NCBI GenBank assembly: GCA_963680875.1
Contig: OY804577.1
Coordinates: 147,392,196 to 147,456,195, forward strand
DNA length: 64,000 nt
Direction: 5' to 3'
From: Bathymodiolus brooksi
Lineage: Eukaryota > Mollusca > Bivalvia > Mytilida > Modiolidae
The notes beneath the pieces were generated by a model. That model saw only the letters and a list, made by a program, of their open reading frames with translations, made no database searches and was not told where the DNA came from. Made by a program: the position numbers and the translations under genes. Within the stretch, counting starts at the first letter, position 1. Every line of letters starts with the position of its first letter. Below are positions 10,401-23,377 of the stretch, piece after piece.

Positions 10401-13400
10401 AAACTAATTCTCTCTCACATAGAAAATAATTCTTTCTCACATGGAAACTAATTCTCTCTCACATAGAAACTAATTCTCTCACATAGAAGCTAATTCTCTC
10501 TCACGTGGAAACTAATTCTCTCTAACATAGAAACTAATTCTCTCTCACATGGAAACTAATTCTCTCTCACATAGAAACTAATTCTCTCTCACGTGGAAAC
10601 TAATTCTCTCTCACATAGAAACTAATTCTCTCTCACATAGAAACTAATTCTCTCTCTTATAAAAACTAATTCTCTCTCACATGGAAACTAATTCTCTCTC
10701 ACATAGAAACTAATTCTCTCTCTTATAGAAACTAATTCTCTCTCACATAGAAACTAATTCTCTCTCACATAGAAACTAATTCTCTCTCACATAGAAACTA
10801 ATTCTCTCTCATATGGAAACTAATTCTCTCTCACATGGAAACTAATTCTCTCTCACATAGAAACTAATTCTCTCTCACATAGAAAATAATTCTTTCTCAC
10901 ATGGAAACTAATTCTCTCTCACATAGAAACTAATTCTCTCACATAGAAACTAATTCTCTCTCATGTGGAAACTAATTCTCTCTAACATAGAAACTTATTC
11001 TCTCACATAGAAACTAATTCTCTCTGACATAGAAACTAATTCACATAGAAACTAATTCTCTCTCACATAGAAACTAATTCTCTCTCGCATAGAAACTAAT
11101 TCTCTCTCACATAGAAACTAATTCTCTCACATAGGAACTAATTCTTTCTCACATAGAAACTAATTTTCTCTCACATAGAAAGTAATTCTCTCTCACATAG
11201 AAACTAATTCTCTCTCGCATAGAAACTAATTCTCTCTCACATGGAAACTAATTCTCTCTTGCATAGAAACTAATTCTCTCACATAGAAACTAATTCTCTC
11301 TCACATAGAAACTAATTCTCTCACATACAAACTAATTCTCTCTGACATAGAAACTAATTCTCTCTCACATAGAAACTAATTCTCTCTCACATAGAAACTA
11401 ATTCTCTCTCACATGGAAACTAATTCTCTCTCACATGGAAACTAATTCTCTCTCACATAGAAACTAATTCTCTCTCGCATAGAAACTAATTCTCTCTCAC
11501 ATAGAAAATAATTCTTTCTCACATGGAAACTAATTCTCTCTCACGTAGAAACTAATTCTCTCACATAGAAACTAATTCTCTCTCACGTGGAAACTAATTC
11601 TCTCTAACATAGAAACTAATTCTCTCTCACATGGAAACTAATTCTCTCTCACATAGAAACTAATTCTCTCTCACGTGGAAACTAATTCTCTCTCACATAG
11701 AAACTAATTCTCTCTCACATAGAAACTAATTCTCTCTCTTATAAAAACTAATTCTCTCTCACATGGAAACTAATTCTCTCTCACATAGAAACTAATTCTC
11801 TCTCTTATAGAAACTAATTCTCTCTCACATAGAAACTAATTCTCTCTCTTATAGAAGCTAATTTTCTCTCACATAGAAACTAATTCTCTCTCACATAGAA
11901 ACTAATTCTCTCTCACATGGAAACTAATTCTCTCTCACATAGAAACTTATTCTCTCTGACATAGAAACTAATTCTCTCTCACATAGAAAATAATTCTCTC
12001 TCACATAGAAAATAATTCTCTCTCACATAGAAAATAATTCTCTCTCACATGGAAACTAATTCTCTCTCGCATAGAAACTAATTCTCTCTCACATGGAAAC
12101 TAATTCTCTCTCACATGGAAACTAATTCTCTCTCACATAGAAACTAATTCTCTCTGACATAGAAACTAATTCTCTCTCACATAGAAACTAATTCTCTCTC
12201 ACATGGAAACAAATTCTCTCTCGCATGGAAACAAATTCTCTCTCACATTGAAACTAATTCTCTCTCACATAGAAACTAATTCTCTCTCTTATAGATTAGA
12301 AACTAATTCTCTCTCACATTGAAACTAATTCTCTCTCATATGGAAACTAATTCTCTCTCTTATAGAAACTAATTCTCTTTGACATAGAAACTAATTCTCT
12401 CTCACATAGAAACTAATTCTCTCTCACCTAGAAACTAATTCTCTCTCACCTAGAAACTAATTCTCTCTCTTATAGAAACTAATTCTCTCTCACATGGAAA
12501 CTAATTCTCTCTCACATAGAAACTAATTCTCTCTCACATGGAAACAATTCTCTCTCGCATGGAAACAAATTCTCTCTCACATTGATACTAATTCTCCCTG
12601 ACATAGAAACTAATTCTCTCTGACATAGAAACTAATTCTCTCTCTTATAGAAGCTAATTTTCTCTCACATAGAAACTAATTCTCTCTCACATAGAAACTA
12701 ATTCTCTCTCACATGGAAACTAATTCTCTCTCACATAGAAACTTATTCTCTCTGACATAGAAACTAATTCTCTCTCACATAGAAACTAATTCTCTCTCAC
12801 CTAGGAACTAATTCTCTCTCTCTTATAGAAACTAATTCTCTCTCACATGGAAACTAATTCTCTCTCACATAGAAACTAATTCTCTCTCACATTGAAACTA
12901 ATTCTCTCTCACATAGAAACTAATTCTCTCTGACATAGAAACTAATTCTCTCTCTTATAGAAGCTAATTCTCTCTCACATAGAAACTAATTCTCTCTCAC
13001 ATGGAAACTAATTCTCTCTCACATAGAAACTTATTCTCTCTGACATAGAAACTAATTCTCTCTCACATAGAAAATAATTCTCCTCACATAGAAAATAATT
13101 CTCTCTCACATGGAAAATAATTCTCTCTCACATGGAAACTAATTCTCTCTCACATAGAAACTAATTCTCTCTCTTATAGAAACTAATTCTCTCACGTAGA
13201 AACTAATTCTCTCTCACGTAGAAAATAATTCTCTCTCACATAGAAACTAATTATCTCTCACATAGAAACTAATTCTCTCTCTTATAGAAACTAATTCTCT
13301 CACGTAGAAACTAATTCTCTCTCACGTAGAAACTAATTCTCTCTCACATAGAAAATAATTCTCTCTCACATAGAAACTAATTCTCTCTCACATAGAAACT

Positions 13401-13527
13401 AATTCTCTCTCACAGACTAATTCTCTCTCACATGGAAACTTATTCTCTCTGACATAGAAACTAATTCTCTCTCACATAGAAACTAATTCTCTCTCACATA
13501 GAAACTAATTCTCTCTCACCTAGAAAC
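7418..13527 (+). repeat. 22-bp tandem array, about 280 copies
   Basis: The unit is AAA followed by CTAATTCTCTCTCACATAG (22 bp). A 20-bp variant lacks one CT pair, and substitutions recur (CATGG, GCATAG, CTTATAG, CACGTGG, GACATAG). Long blocks repeat in the same order, for example the run containing CTTATAAAAACTAATTC near 8400, 9780, 10260, 10650 and 11740, so units were amplified in groups. The array starts about 45 bp after the exon C donor. Each unit looks like a 3' splice site: CTAAT as a branch-point-like motif, then alternating pyrimidines, then ATAG. Confidence 0.95.
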
Positions 13528-13735
13528 CGTAGAAAGACATTTCAGTGATTAAAATCATTTGAGTAAATTGTTATTATGAGTCTAATATAAGAGTTAATGT
13601 ACAATGTACACACATAAGAGTTTAACTAGGTTTGTTCCGATATACACAGGGTATATCTATGAAAAGAAAAAAGAAATTTTAAGCTTCATTGTATGTTCAT
13701 TATATATTACATTTCATGGCACATAGTACAGGGTA

Positions 13736-13747
13736 CACTGAATGTAA
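13736..13747 (+). repeat. Target-site duplication, left copy
   Basis: CACTGAATGTAA here is repeated exactly at 14018-14029, on either side of the SINE body. Confidence 0.8.
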
Positions 13748-14017
13748 GGGGTTGTTGTGGTCGTGATCGTATGGTAGTTGGATTTATTACTGTCTATGCA
13801 ATCAGTGCCTATCACCACTAACATTGTGAGTTTGAATCCCTCTCAGGTGAGGTGTACTCAATACAACATTATGTGATAAAGTTTGTCAGTGACTTGCGGC
13901 AGGTCGGTAGTTTCCGCCGGGTACTCCGGTTTCCTCCACTAATAAAACTGACCCCCACGATGTAGCTGAAATATTGTTGAAAGTGGTGTTAAACACTATT
14001 ACCCTAAACCTCTAACT
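13748..14017 (+). mobile_element. tRNA-type SINE, about 270 bp
   Basis: The 5' part has a polymerase III B-box-like stretch, GAGTTTGAATCCC, at about 13828-13840, and a weaker A-box-like region (ATGGTAGTTGG) at 13771-13781. The body holds GGGTACTCCGGTTTCCTCCAC and then CTGAAATATTGTTGAAAGTG and GTGTTAAACAC, a combination I associate with abundant SINE-type repeats of molluscs. The perfect 12-bp duplication flanking both ends indicates insertion by target-primed reverse transcription, and its identity suggests a fairly recent event. It lies in the large C-D intron between two satellites. Confidence 0.78.
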
Positions 14018-14029
14018 CACTGAATGTAA
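14018..14029 (+). repeat. Target-site duplication, right copy
   Basis: An exact second copy of CACTGAATGTAA, immediately after the SINE tail. Confidence 0.8.
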
Positions 14030-14350
14030 ATAAACCAACGGTCCTTTTTATCATAATTTTCAATGTCCGGTGTGTTGGCACGCATGGTTTGAAAATAGCT
14101 CTATGCATGCATAATGCAATGGTAGGCGTTTATATGAAGCACTAAGAAACTACTTGCATAATCTCTTGCTAACACTTTTAACTATGATATAGCAAATTGG
14201 TATAATCATTCATTAAAAATATATAGTCTATTCTCACCATGTGGTGTTCTGTGGCTTAATTATTTATTAAAAATTAGGTTGTATTCTCAACAGTAAATAA
14301 ATACAAATTGTCAACTTCACAACACTAACAAAAAACAGTTTAATTAAAGA
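14030..14350. other. Spacer between SINE and 58-bp array
   Basis: Mostly unique AT-rich DNA. Two loosely similar stretches (ATTCATTAAAAATATATAG near 14210 and ATTTATTAAAAATTAGG near 14262, each followed by a TATTCTCA motif) suggest an old ~52-bp duplication. No gene was seen. Confidence 0.5.
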
Positions 14351-17300
14351 AACATATAACAAGTTGTATTGTGTGTACATAGGTTATTGTTTACAAGTGT
14401 AGTTCACAAACATATAACAAGTTGTATTGTGTGTACATAGGTTATTGTTTACAAGTGTAGTTCACAAACATATAACAAGTTGTATTGTGTATACATAGGT
14501 TATTGTTTACAAGTGTAGTTCACAAACATATAACAAGTTGTATTGTGTGTACATAGGTTATTGTTTACAAGTGTAGTTCACAAACATATAACAAGTTGTA
14601 TTGTGTGTACATAGGTTATTGTTTACAAGTGTAGTTCACAAACATATAACAAGTTGTATTGTGTGTACATAGGTTATTGTTTACAAGTGTAGTTCACAAA
14701 CATATAACAAGTTGTATTGTGTGTACATAGGTTATTGTTTACAAGTGTAGTTCACAAACATATAACAAGTTGTATTGTGTGTACAAAGGTTATTGTTTAC
14801 AAGTGTAGTTCACAAACATATAACAAGTTGTATTGTGTATACATTGGTTATTGTTTACAAGTGTAGTTCACAAACATATAACAAGTTGTATTGTGTGTAC
14901 ATAGGTTATTGTTTACAAGTGTAGTTCACAAACATATAACAAGTTGTATTGTGTGTACATAGGTTATTGTTTACAAGTGTAGTTCACAAACATATAACAC
15001 GTTGTATTGTGTGTACATAGGTTATTGTTTACAAGTGTAGTTCACAAACATATAACAAGTTGTATTGTGTGTACATATGTTATTGTTTACAAGTGTAGTT
15101 CACAAACATATAACAAGTTGTATTGTGTATACATAGGTTATTGTTTACAAGTGTAGTTCACAAACATCTAACACGTTGTATTGTGTGTACATAGGTTATT
15201 GTTTACAAGTGTAGTTCACAAACATATAACAAGTTGTATTGTGTGTACATAGGTTATTGTTTACAAGTGTAGTTCACAAACATATAACAAGTTGTATTGT
15301 GTGTACATAGGTTATTGTTTACAAGTGTAGTTCACAAACATATAACAAGTTGTATTGTGTGTACATAGGTTATTGTTTACAAGTGTAGTTCACAAACATA
15401 TAACACGTTGTATTGTGTGTACATAGGTTATTGTTTACAAGTGTAGTTCACAAACATATAACAAGTTGTATTGTGTGTACATAGGTTATTGTTTACAAGT
15501 GTAGTTCACAAACATATAACAAGTTGTATTGTGTATACATAGGTTATTGTTTACAAGTGTAGTTCACAAACATATAACAAGTTGTATTGTGTATACATAG
15601 GTTATTGTTTACAAGTGTAGTTCACAAACATATAACAAGTTGTATTGTGTGTACATAGGTTATTGTTTACAAGTGTAGTTCACAAACATATAACAAGTTG
15701 TATTGTGTATACATAGGTTATTGTTTACAAGTGTAGTTCACAAACATATAACAAGTTGTATTGTGTGTACATAGGTTATTGTTTACAAGTGTAGTTCACA
15801 AACATATAACAAGTTGTATTGTGTATACATAGGTTATTGTTTACAAGTGTAGTTCACAAACATATAACAAGTTGTATTGTGTGTACATAGGTTATTGTTT
15901 ACAAGTGTAGTTCACAAGCATATAACAAGTTGTATTGTGTGTACATAGGTTATTGTTTACAAGTGTAGTTCACAAACATATAACAAGTTGTATTGTGTAT
16001 ACATAGGTTATTGTTTACAAGTGTAGTTCACAAACATATAACAAGTTGTATTGTGTGTACATAGGTTATTGTTTACAAGTGTAGTTCACAAACATATAAC
16101 AAGTTGTATTGTGTATACATAGGTTATTGTTTACAAGTGTAGTTCACAAACATATAACAAGTTGTATTGTGTGTACATAGGTTATTGTTTACAAGTGTAG
16201 TTCACAAACATATAACAAGTTGTATTGTGTATACATAGGTTATTGTTTACAAGTGTAGTTCACAAACATATAACAAGTTGTATTGTGTGTACATAGGTTA
16301 TTGTTTACAAGTGTAGTTCACAAACATATAACACGTTGTATTGTGTGTACATAGGTTATTGTTTACAAGTGTAGTTCACAAACATATAACAAGTTGTATT
16401 GTGTGTACATAGGTTATTGTTTACAAGTGTAGTTCACAAACATATAACACGTTGTATTGTGTGTACATAGGTTATTGTTTACAAGTGTAGTTCACAAACA
16501 TATAACCAGTTGTATTGTGTGTACATAGGTTATTGTTTACAAGTGTAGTTCACAAACATATAACAAGTTGTATTGTGTGTACATAGGTTATTGTTTACAA
16601 GTGTAGTACACAAACATATAACAAGTTGTATTGTGTGTACATAGGTTATTGTTTACAAGTGTAGTTCACAAACATATAACACGTTGTATTGTGTGTACAT
16701 AGGTTATTGTTTACAAGTGTAGTTCACAAACATATAACAAGTTGTATTGTGTGTACATAGGTTATTGTTTACAAGTGTAGTTCACAAACATATAACAAGT
16801 TGTATTGTGTATACATATGTTATTGTTTACAAGTGTAGTTCACAAACATATAACAAGTTGTATTGTGTATACATAGGTTATTGTTTACAAGTGTAGTTCA
16901 CAAACATATAACAAGTTGTATTGTGTGTACATAGGTTATTGTTTACAAGTGTAGTTCACAAACATATAACAAGTTGTATTGTGTGTACATAGGTTATTGT
17001 TTACAAGTGTAGTTCACAAACATATAACAAGTTGTATTGTGTGTACATAGGTTATTGTTTACAAGTGTAGTTCACAAACATATAACAAGTTGTATTGTGT
17101 ATACATAGGTTATTGTTTACAAGTGTAGTTCACAAACATATAACAAGTTGTATTGTGTGTACATAGGTTATTGTTTACAAGTGTAGTTCACAAACATATA
17201 ACAAGTTGTATTGTGTATACATAGGTTATTGTTTACAAGTGTAGTTCACAAACATATAACAAGTTGTATTGTGTGTACATAGGTTATTGTTTACAAGTGT

Positions 17301-17780
17301 AGTTCACAAGCATATAACAAGTTGTATTGTGTGTACATAGGTTATTGTTTACAAGTGTAGTTCACAAACATATAACAAGTTGTATTGTGTGTACATAGGT
17401 TATTGTTTACAAGTGTAGTTCACAAACATATAACAAGTTGTATTGTGTGTACATAGGTTATTGTTTACAAGTGTAGTTCACAAACATATAACAAGTTGTA
17501 TTGTGTGTACATAGGTTATTGTTTACAAGTGTAGTTCACAAACATATAACACATTGTATTGTGTGTACATAGGTTATTGTTTACAAGTGTAGTTCACAAA
17601 CATATAACACGTTGTATTGTGTGTACATAGGTTATTGTTTACAAGTGTAGTTCACAAACATATAACAAGTTGTATTGTGTGTACATAGGTTATTGTTTAC
17701 AAGTGTAGTTCACAAACATATAACAAGTTGTATGGTGTGTACATATGTTATTGTTTACAAGTGTAGTTCACAAACATATA

Positions 17781-17807
17781 ACAAGTTGTATTGTGTATAC
17801 AACTTGT
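17781..17807. repeat. Hairpin variant inside the 58-bp satellite, copy 1
   Basis: ACAAGTTGTAT, a 5-base loop, then ATACAACTTGT form a perfect 11-bp stem. The ordinary unit lacks the second arm; the variant reads GTATACAACTTG where others read GTATACATAGG. Confidence 0.85.
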
Positions 17808-20681
17808 TATTGTTTACAAGTGTAGTTCACAAACATATAACAAGTTGTATTGTGTATACATAGGTTATTATTTACAAGTGTAGTTCACAAACATATAACA
17901 AGTTGTATTGTGTATACATAGGTTATTGTTTACAAGTGTAGTTCACAAACATATAACAAGTTGTATTGTGTGTACATAGGTTATTGTTTACAAGTGTAGT
18001 TCACAAACATATAGCAAGTTGTATTGTGCATACATAGGTTATTGTTTACAAGTGTAGTTCACAAACATATAGCAAGTTGTATTGTGTGTACATAGGTTAT
18101 TGTTTACAAGTGTAGTTCACAAACATATAACAAGTTGTATTGTGTATACATAGGTTATTGTTTACAAGTGTAGTTCACAAACATATAGCAAGTTGTATTG
18201 TGTGTACATAGGTTATTGTTTACAAGTGTAGTTCACAAACATATAACAAGTTGTATTGTGTGTACATAGGTTATTGTTTACAAGTGAAGTTCACAAACAT
18301 ATAACAAGTTGTATTGTGTGTACATAGGTTATTGTTTACAAGTGTAGTTCACAAACATATAACAAGTTGTATTGTGTATACATAGGTTATTGTTTACAAG
18401 TGTAGTTCACAAACATATAACAAGTTGTATTGTGTATACATAGGTTATTGTTTACAAGTGTAGTTCACAAACATATAACAAGTTGTATTGTGTGTACAAA
18501 GGTTATTGTTTACAAGTGTAGTTCACAAACATATAACAAGTTGTATTGTGTATACATAGGTTATTGTTTACAAGTGTAGTTCACAAACATATAACAAGTT
18601 GTATTGTGTATATATAGGTTATTGTTTACAAGTGTAGTTCACAAACATATAACAAGTTGTATTGTGTATACATAGGTTATTGTTTACAAGTGTAGTTCAC
18701 AAACATATAACAAGTTGTATTGTGTGTACATAGGTTATTGTTTACAAGTGTAGTTCACAAACATATAACAAGTTGTATTGTGTGTACATAGGTTATTGTT
18801 TACAAGTGTAGTTCACACACATATAACAAGTTGTATTGTGTGTACATAGGTTATTGTTTACAAGTGTAGTTCACAAACATATAACAAGTTGTATTGTGTA
18901 TACATAGGTTATTGTTTACAAGTGTAGTTCACAAACATATATCAAGTTGTATTGTGTATACATAGGTTATTGTTTACAAGTGTAGTTCACAAACATATAA
19001 CAAGTTGTATTGTGTGTACATAGGTTATTGTTTACAAGTGTAGTTCACAAACATATAACAAGTTGTATTGTGTGTACATAGGTTATTGTTTACAAGTGTA
19101 GTTCACAAACATATAACAAGTTGTATTGTGTATACATAGGTTATTGTTTACAAGTGTAGTTCACAAACATATAACAAGTTGTATTGTGTGTACATAGGTT
19201 ATTGTTTACAAGTGTAGTTCACAAACATATAACAAGTTGTATTGTGTATACATTGGTTATTGTTTACAAGTGTAGTTCACAAACATATAACAAGTTGTAT
19301 TGTGTATATATAGGTTATTGTTTACAAGTGTAGTTCACAAACATATAACAAGTTGTATTGTGTATACATAGGTTATTGTTTACAAGTGTAGTTCACAAAC
19401 ATATAACAAGTTGTATTGTGTGTACATAGGTTATTGTTTACAAGTGTAGTTCACAAACATATAACAAGTTGTATTGTGTGTACATAGGTTATTGTTTACA
19501 AGTGTAGTTCACAAACATATAACAAGTTGTATTGTGTATACATAGGTTATTGTTTACAAGTGTAGTTCACAAACATATAACAAGTTGTATTGTGTGTACA
19601 TAGGTTATTGTTTACAAGTGTAGTTCACAAACATATAACAAGTTGTATTGTGTATACATTGGTTATTGTTTACAAGTGTAGTTCACAAACATATAACAAG
19701 TTGTATTGTGTATATATAGGTTATTGTTTACAAGTGTAGTTCACAAACATATAACAAGTTGTATTGTGTATACATAGGTTATTGTTTACAAGTGTAGTTC
19801 ACAAACATATAACAAGTTGTATTGTGTATACATAGGTTATTGTTTACAAGTGTAGTTCACAAACATATAACAAGTTGTATTGTGTGTACATAGGTTATTG
19901 TTTACAAGTGTAGTTCACAAACATATAACAAGTTGTATTGTGTGTACATAGGTTATTGTTTACAAGTGTAGTTCACAAACATATAACACGTTGTATTGTG
20001 TGTACATATGTTATTGTTTACAAGTGTAGTTCACAAACATATAACAAGTTGTATTGTGTATACATAGGTTATTGTTTACAAGTGTAGTTCACAAACATAT
20101 AGCAAGTTGTATTGTGTGTACATAGGTTATTGTTTACAAGTGTAGTTCACAAACATATAACAAGTTGTATTGTGTGTACATAGGTTATTGTTTACAAGTG
20201 AAGTTCACAAACATATAACAAGTTGTATTGTGTGTACATAGGTTATTGTTTACAAGTGTAGTTCACAAACATATAACAAGTTGTATTGTGTGTACATAGG
20301 TTATTGTTTACAAGTGTAGTTCACAAACATATAACAAGTTGTATTGTGTGTACATAGGTTATTGTTTACAAGTGTAGTTCACAAACATATAACAAGTTGT
20401 ATTGTGTGTACATAGGTTATTGTTTACAAGTGTAGTTCACAAACATATAACACATTGTATTGTGTGTACATAGGTTATTGTTTACAAGTGTAGTTCACAA
20501 ACATATAACACGTTGTATTGTGTGTACATAGGTTATTGTTTACAAGTGTAGTTCACAAACATATAACAAGTTGTATTGTGTGTACATAGGTTATTGTTTA
20601 CAAGTGTAGTTCACAAACATATAACAAGTTGTATGGTGTGTACATATGTTATTGTTTACAAGTGTAGTTCACAAACATATA

Positions 20682-20708
20682 ACAAGTTGTATTGTGTATA
20701 CAACTTGT
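20682..20708. repeat. Hairpin variant, copy 2
   Basis: Same perfect 11-bp stem, 2901 bp after copy 1. Confidence 0.85.
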
Positions 20709-23350
20709 TATTGTTTACAAGTGTAGTTCACAAACATATAACAAGTTGTATTGTGTATACATAGGTTATTATTTACAAGTGTAGTTCACAAACATATAAC
20801 AAGTTGTATTGTGTATACATAGGTTATTGTTTACAAGTGTAGTTCACAAACATATAACAAGTTGTATTGTGTGTACATAGGTTATTGTTTACAAGTGTAG
20901 TTCACAAACATATAGCAAGTTGTATTGTGCATACATAGGTTATTGTTTACAAGTGTAGTTCACAAACATATAGCAAGTTGTATTGTGTGTACATAGGTTA
21001 TTGTTTACAAGTGTAGTTCACAAACATATAACAAGTTGTATTGTGTATACATAGGTTATTGTTTACAAGTGTAGTTCACAAACATATAGCAAGTTGTATT
21101 GTGTGTACATAGGTTATTGTTTACAAGTGTAGTTCACAAACATATAACAAGTTGTATTGTGTGTACATAGGTTATTGTTTACAAGTGAAGTTCACAAACA
21201 TATAACAAGTTGTATTGTGTGTACATAGGTTATTGTTTACAAGTGTAGTTCACAAACATATAACAAGTTGTATTGTGTATACATAGGTTATTGTTTACAA
21301 GTGTAGTTCACAAACATATAACAAGTTGTATTGTGTATACATAGGTTATTGTTTAAAAGTGTAGTTCACAAACATATAACAAGTTGTATTGTGTGTACAA
21401 AGGTTATTGTTTACAAGTGTAGTTCACAAACATATAACAAGTTGTATTGTGTGTACATAGGTTATTGTTTACAAGTGTAGTTCACACACATATAACAAGT
21501 TGTATTGTGTGTACATAGGTTATTGTTTACAAGTGTAGTTCACAAACATATAACAAGTTGTATTGTGTATACATAGGTTATTGTTTACAAGTGTAGTTCA
21601 CAAACATATATCAAGTTGTATTGTGTATACATAGGTTATTGTTTACAAGTGTAGTTCACAAACATATAACAAGTTGTATTGTGTGTACATAGGTTATTGT
21701 TTACAAGTGTAGTTCACAAACATATAACAAGTTGTATTGTGTGTACATAGGTTATTGTTTACAAGTGTAGTTCACAAACATATAACAAGTTGTATTGTGT
21801 ATACATAGGTTATTGTTTACAAGTGTAGTTCACAAACATATAACAAGTTGTATTGTGTGTACATAGGTTATTGTTTACAAGTGTAGTTCACAAACATATA
21901 ACAAGTTGTATTGTGTATACATTGGTTATTGTTTACAAGTGTAGTTCACAAACATATAACAAGTTGTATTGTGTATATATAGGTTATTGTTTACAAGTGT
22001 AGTTCACAAACATATAACAAGTTGTATTGTGTATACATAGGTTATTGTTTACAAGTATAGTTCACAAACATATAACAAGTTGTATTGTGTGTACATAGGT
22101 TATTGTTTACAAGTGTAGTTCACAAACATATAACAAGTTGTATTGTGTGTACATAGGTTATTGTTTACAAGTGTAGTTCACAAACATATAACAAGTTGTA
22201 TTGTGTATACATAGGTTATTGTTTACAAGTGTAGTTCACAAACATATAGCAAGTTGTATTGTGTGTACATAGGTTATTGTTTACAAGTGTAGTTCACAAA
22301 CATATAACAAGTTGTATTGTGTATACATTGGTTATTGTTTACAAGTGTAGTTCACAAACATATAACAAGTTGTATTGTGTATATATAGGTTATTGTTTAC
22401 AAGTGTAGTTCACAAACATATAACAAGTTGTATTGTGTATACATAGGTTATTGTTTACAAGTGTAGTTCACAAACATATAACAAGTTGTATTGTGTATAC
22501 ATAGGTTATTGTTTACAAGTGTAGTTCACAAACATATAACAAGTTGTATTGTGTGTACATAGGTTATTGTTTACAAGTGTAGTTCACAAACATATAACAA
22601 GTTGTATTGTGTGTACATAGGTTATTGTTTACAAGTGTAGTTCACAAACATATAACACGTTGTATTGTGTGTACATAGGTTATTGTTTACAAGTGTAGTT
22701 CACAAACATATAACAAGTTGTATTGTGTATACATAGGTTATTGTTTACAAGTGTAGTTCACAAACATATAGCAAGTTGTATTGTGTGTACATAGGTTATT
22801 GTTTACAAGTGTAGTTCACAAACATATAACAAGTTGTATTGTGTGTACATAGGTTATTGTTTACAAGTGAAGTTCACAAACATATAACAAGTTGTATTGT
22901 GTGTACATAGGTTATTGTTTACAAGTGTAGTTCACAAACATATAACAAGTTGTATTGTGTGTACATAGGTTATTGTTTACAAGTGTAGTTCACAAACATA
23001 TAACAAGTTGTATTGTGTGTACATAGGTTATTGTTTACAAGTGTAGTTCACAAACATATAACAAGTTGTATTGTGTGTACATAGGTTATTGTTTACAAGT
23101 GTAGTTCACAAACATATAACACATTGTATTGTGTGTACATAGGTTATTGTTTACAAGTGTAGTTCACAAACATATAACACGTTGTATTGTGTGTACATAG
23201 GTTATTGTTTACAAGTGTAGTTCACAAACATATAACAAGTTGTATTGTGTGTACATAGGTTATTGTTTACAAGTGTAGTTCACAAACATATAACAAGTTG
23301 TATGGTGTGTACATATGTTATTGTTTACAAGTGTAGTTCACAAACATATA

Positions 23351-23377
23351 ACAAGTTGTATTGTGTATACAACTTGT
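23351..23377. repeat. Hairpin variant, copy 3
   Basis: Same perfect 11-bp stem, 2669 bp after copy 2. Confidence 0.85.

Noticed and set aside
7418..13527. CRISPR-like or other repeat-spacer array
   Set aside because: The units are contiguous with no unique spacers and the context is a eukaryotic intron. The same applies to the 58-bp and 41-bp arrays.
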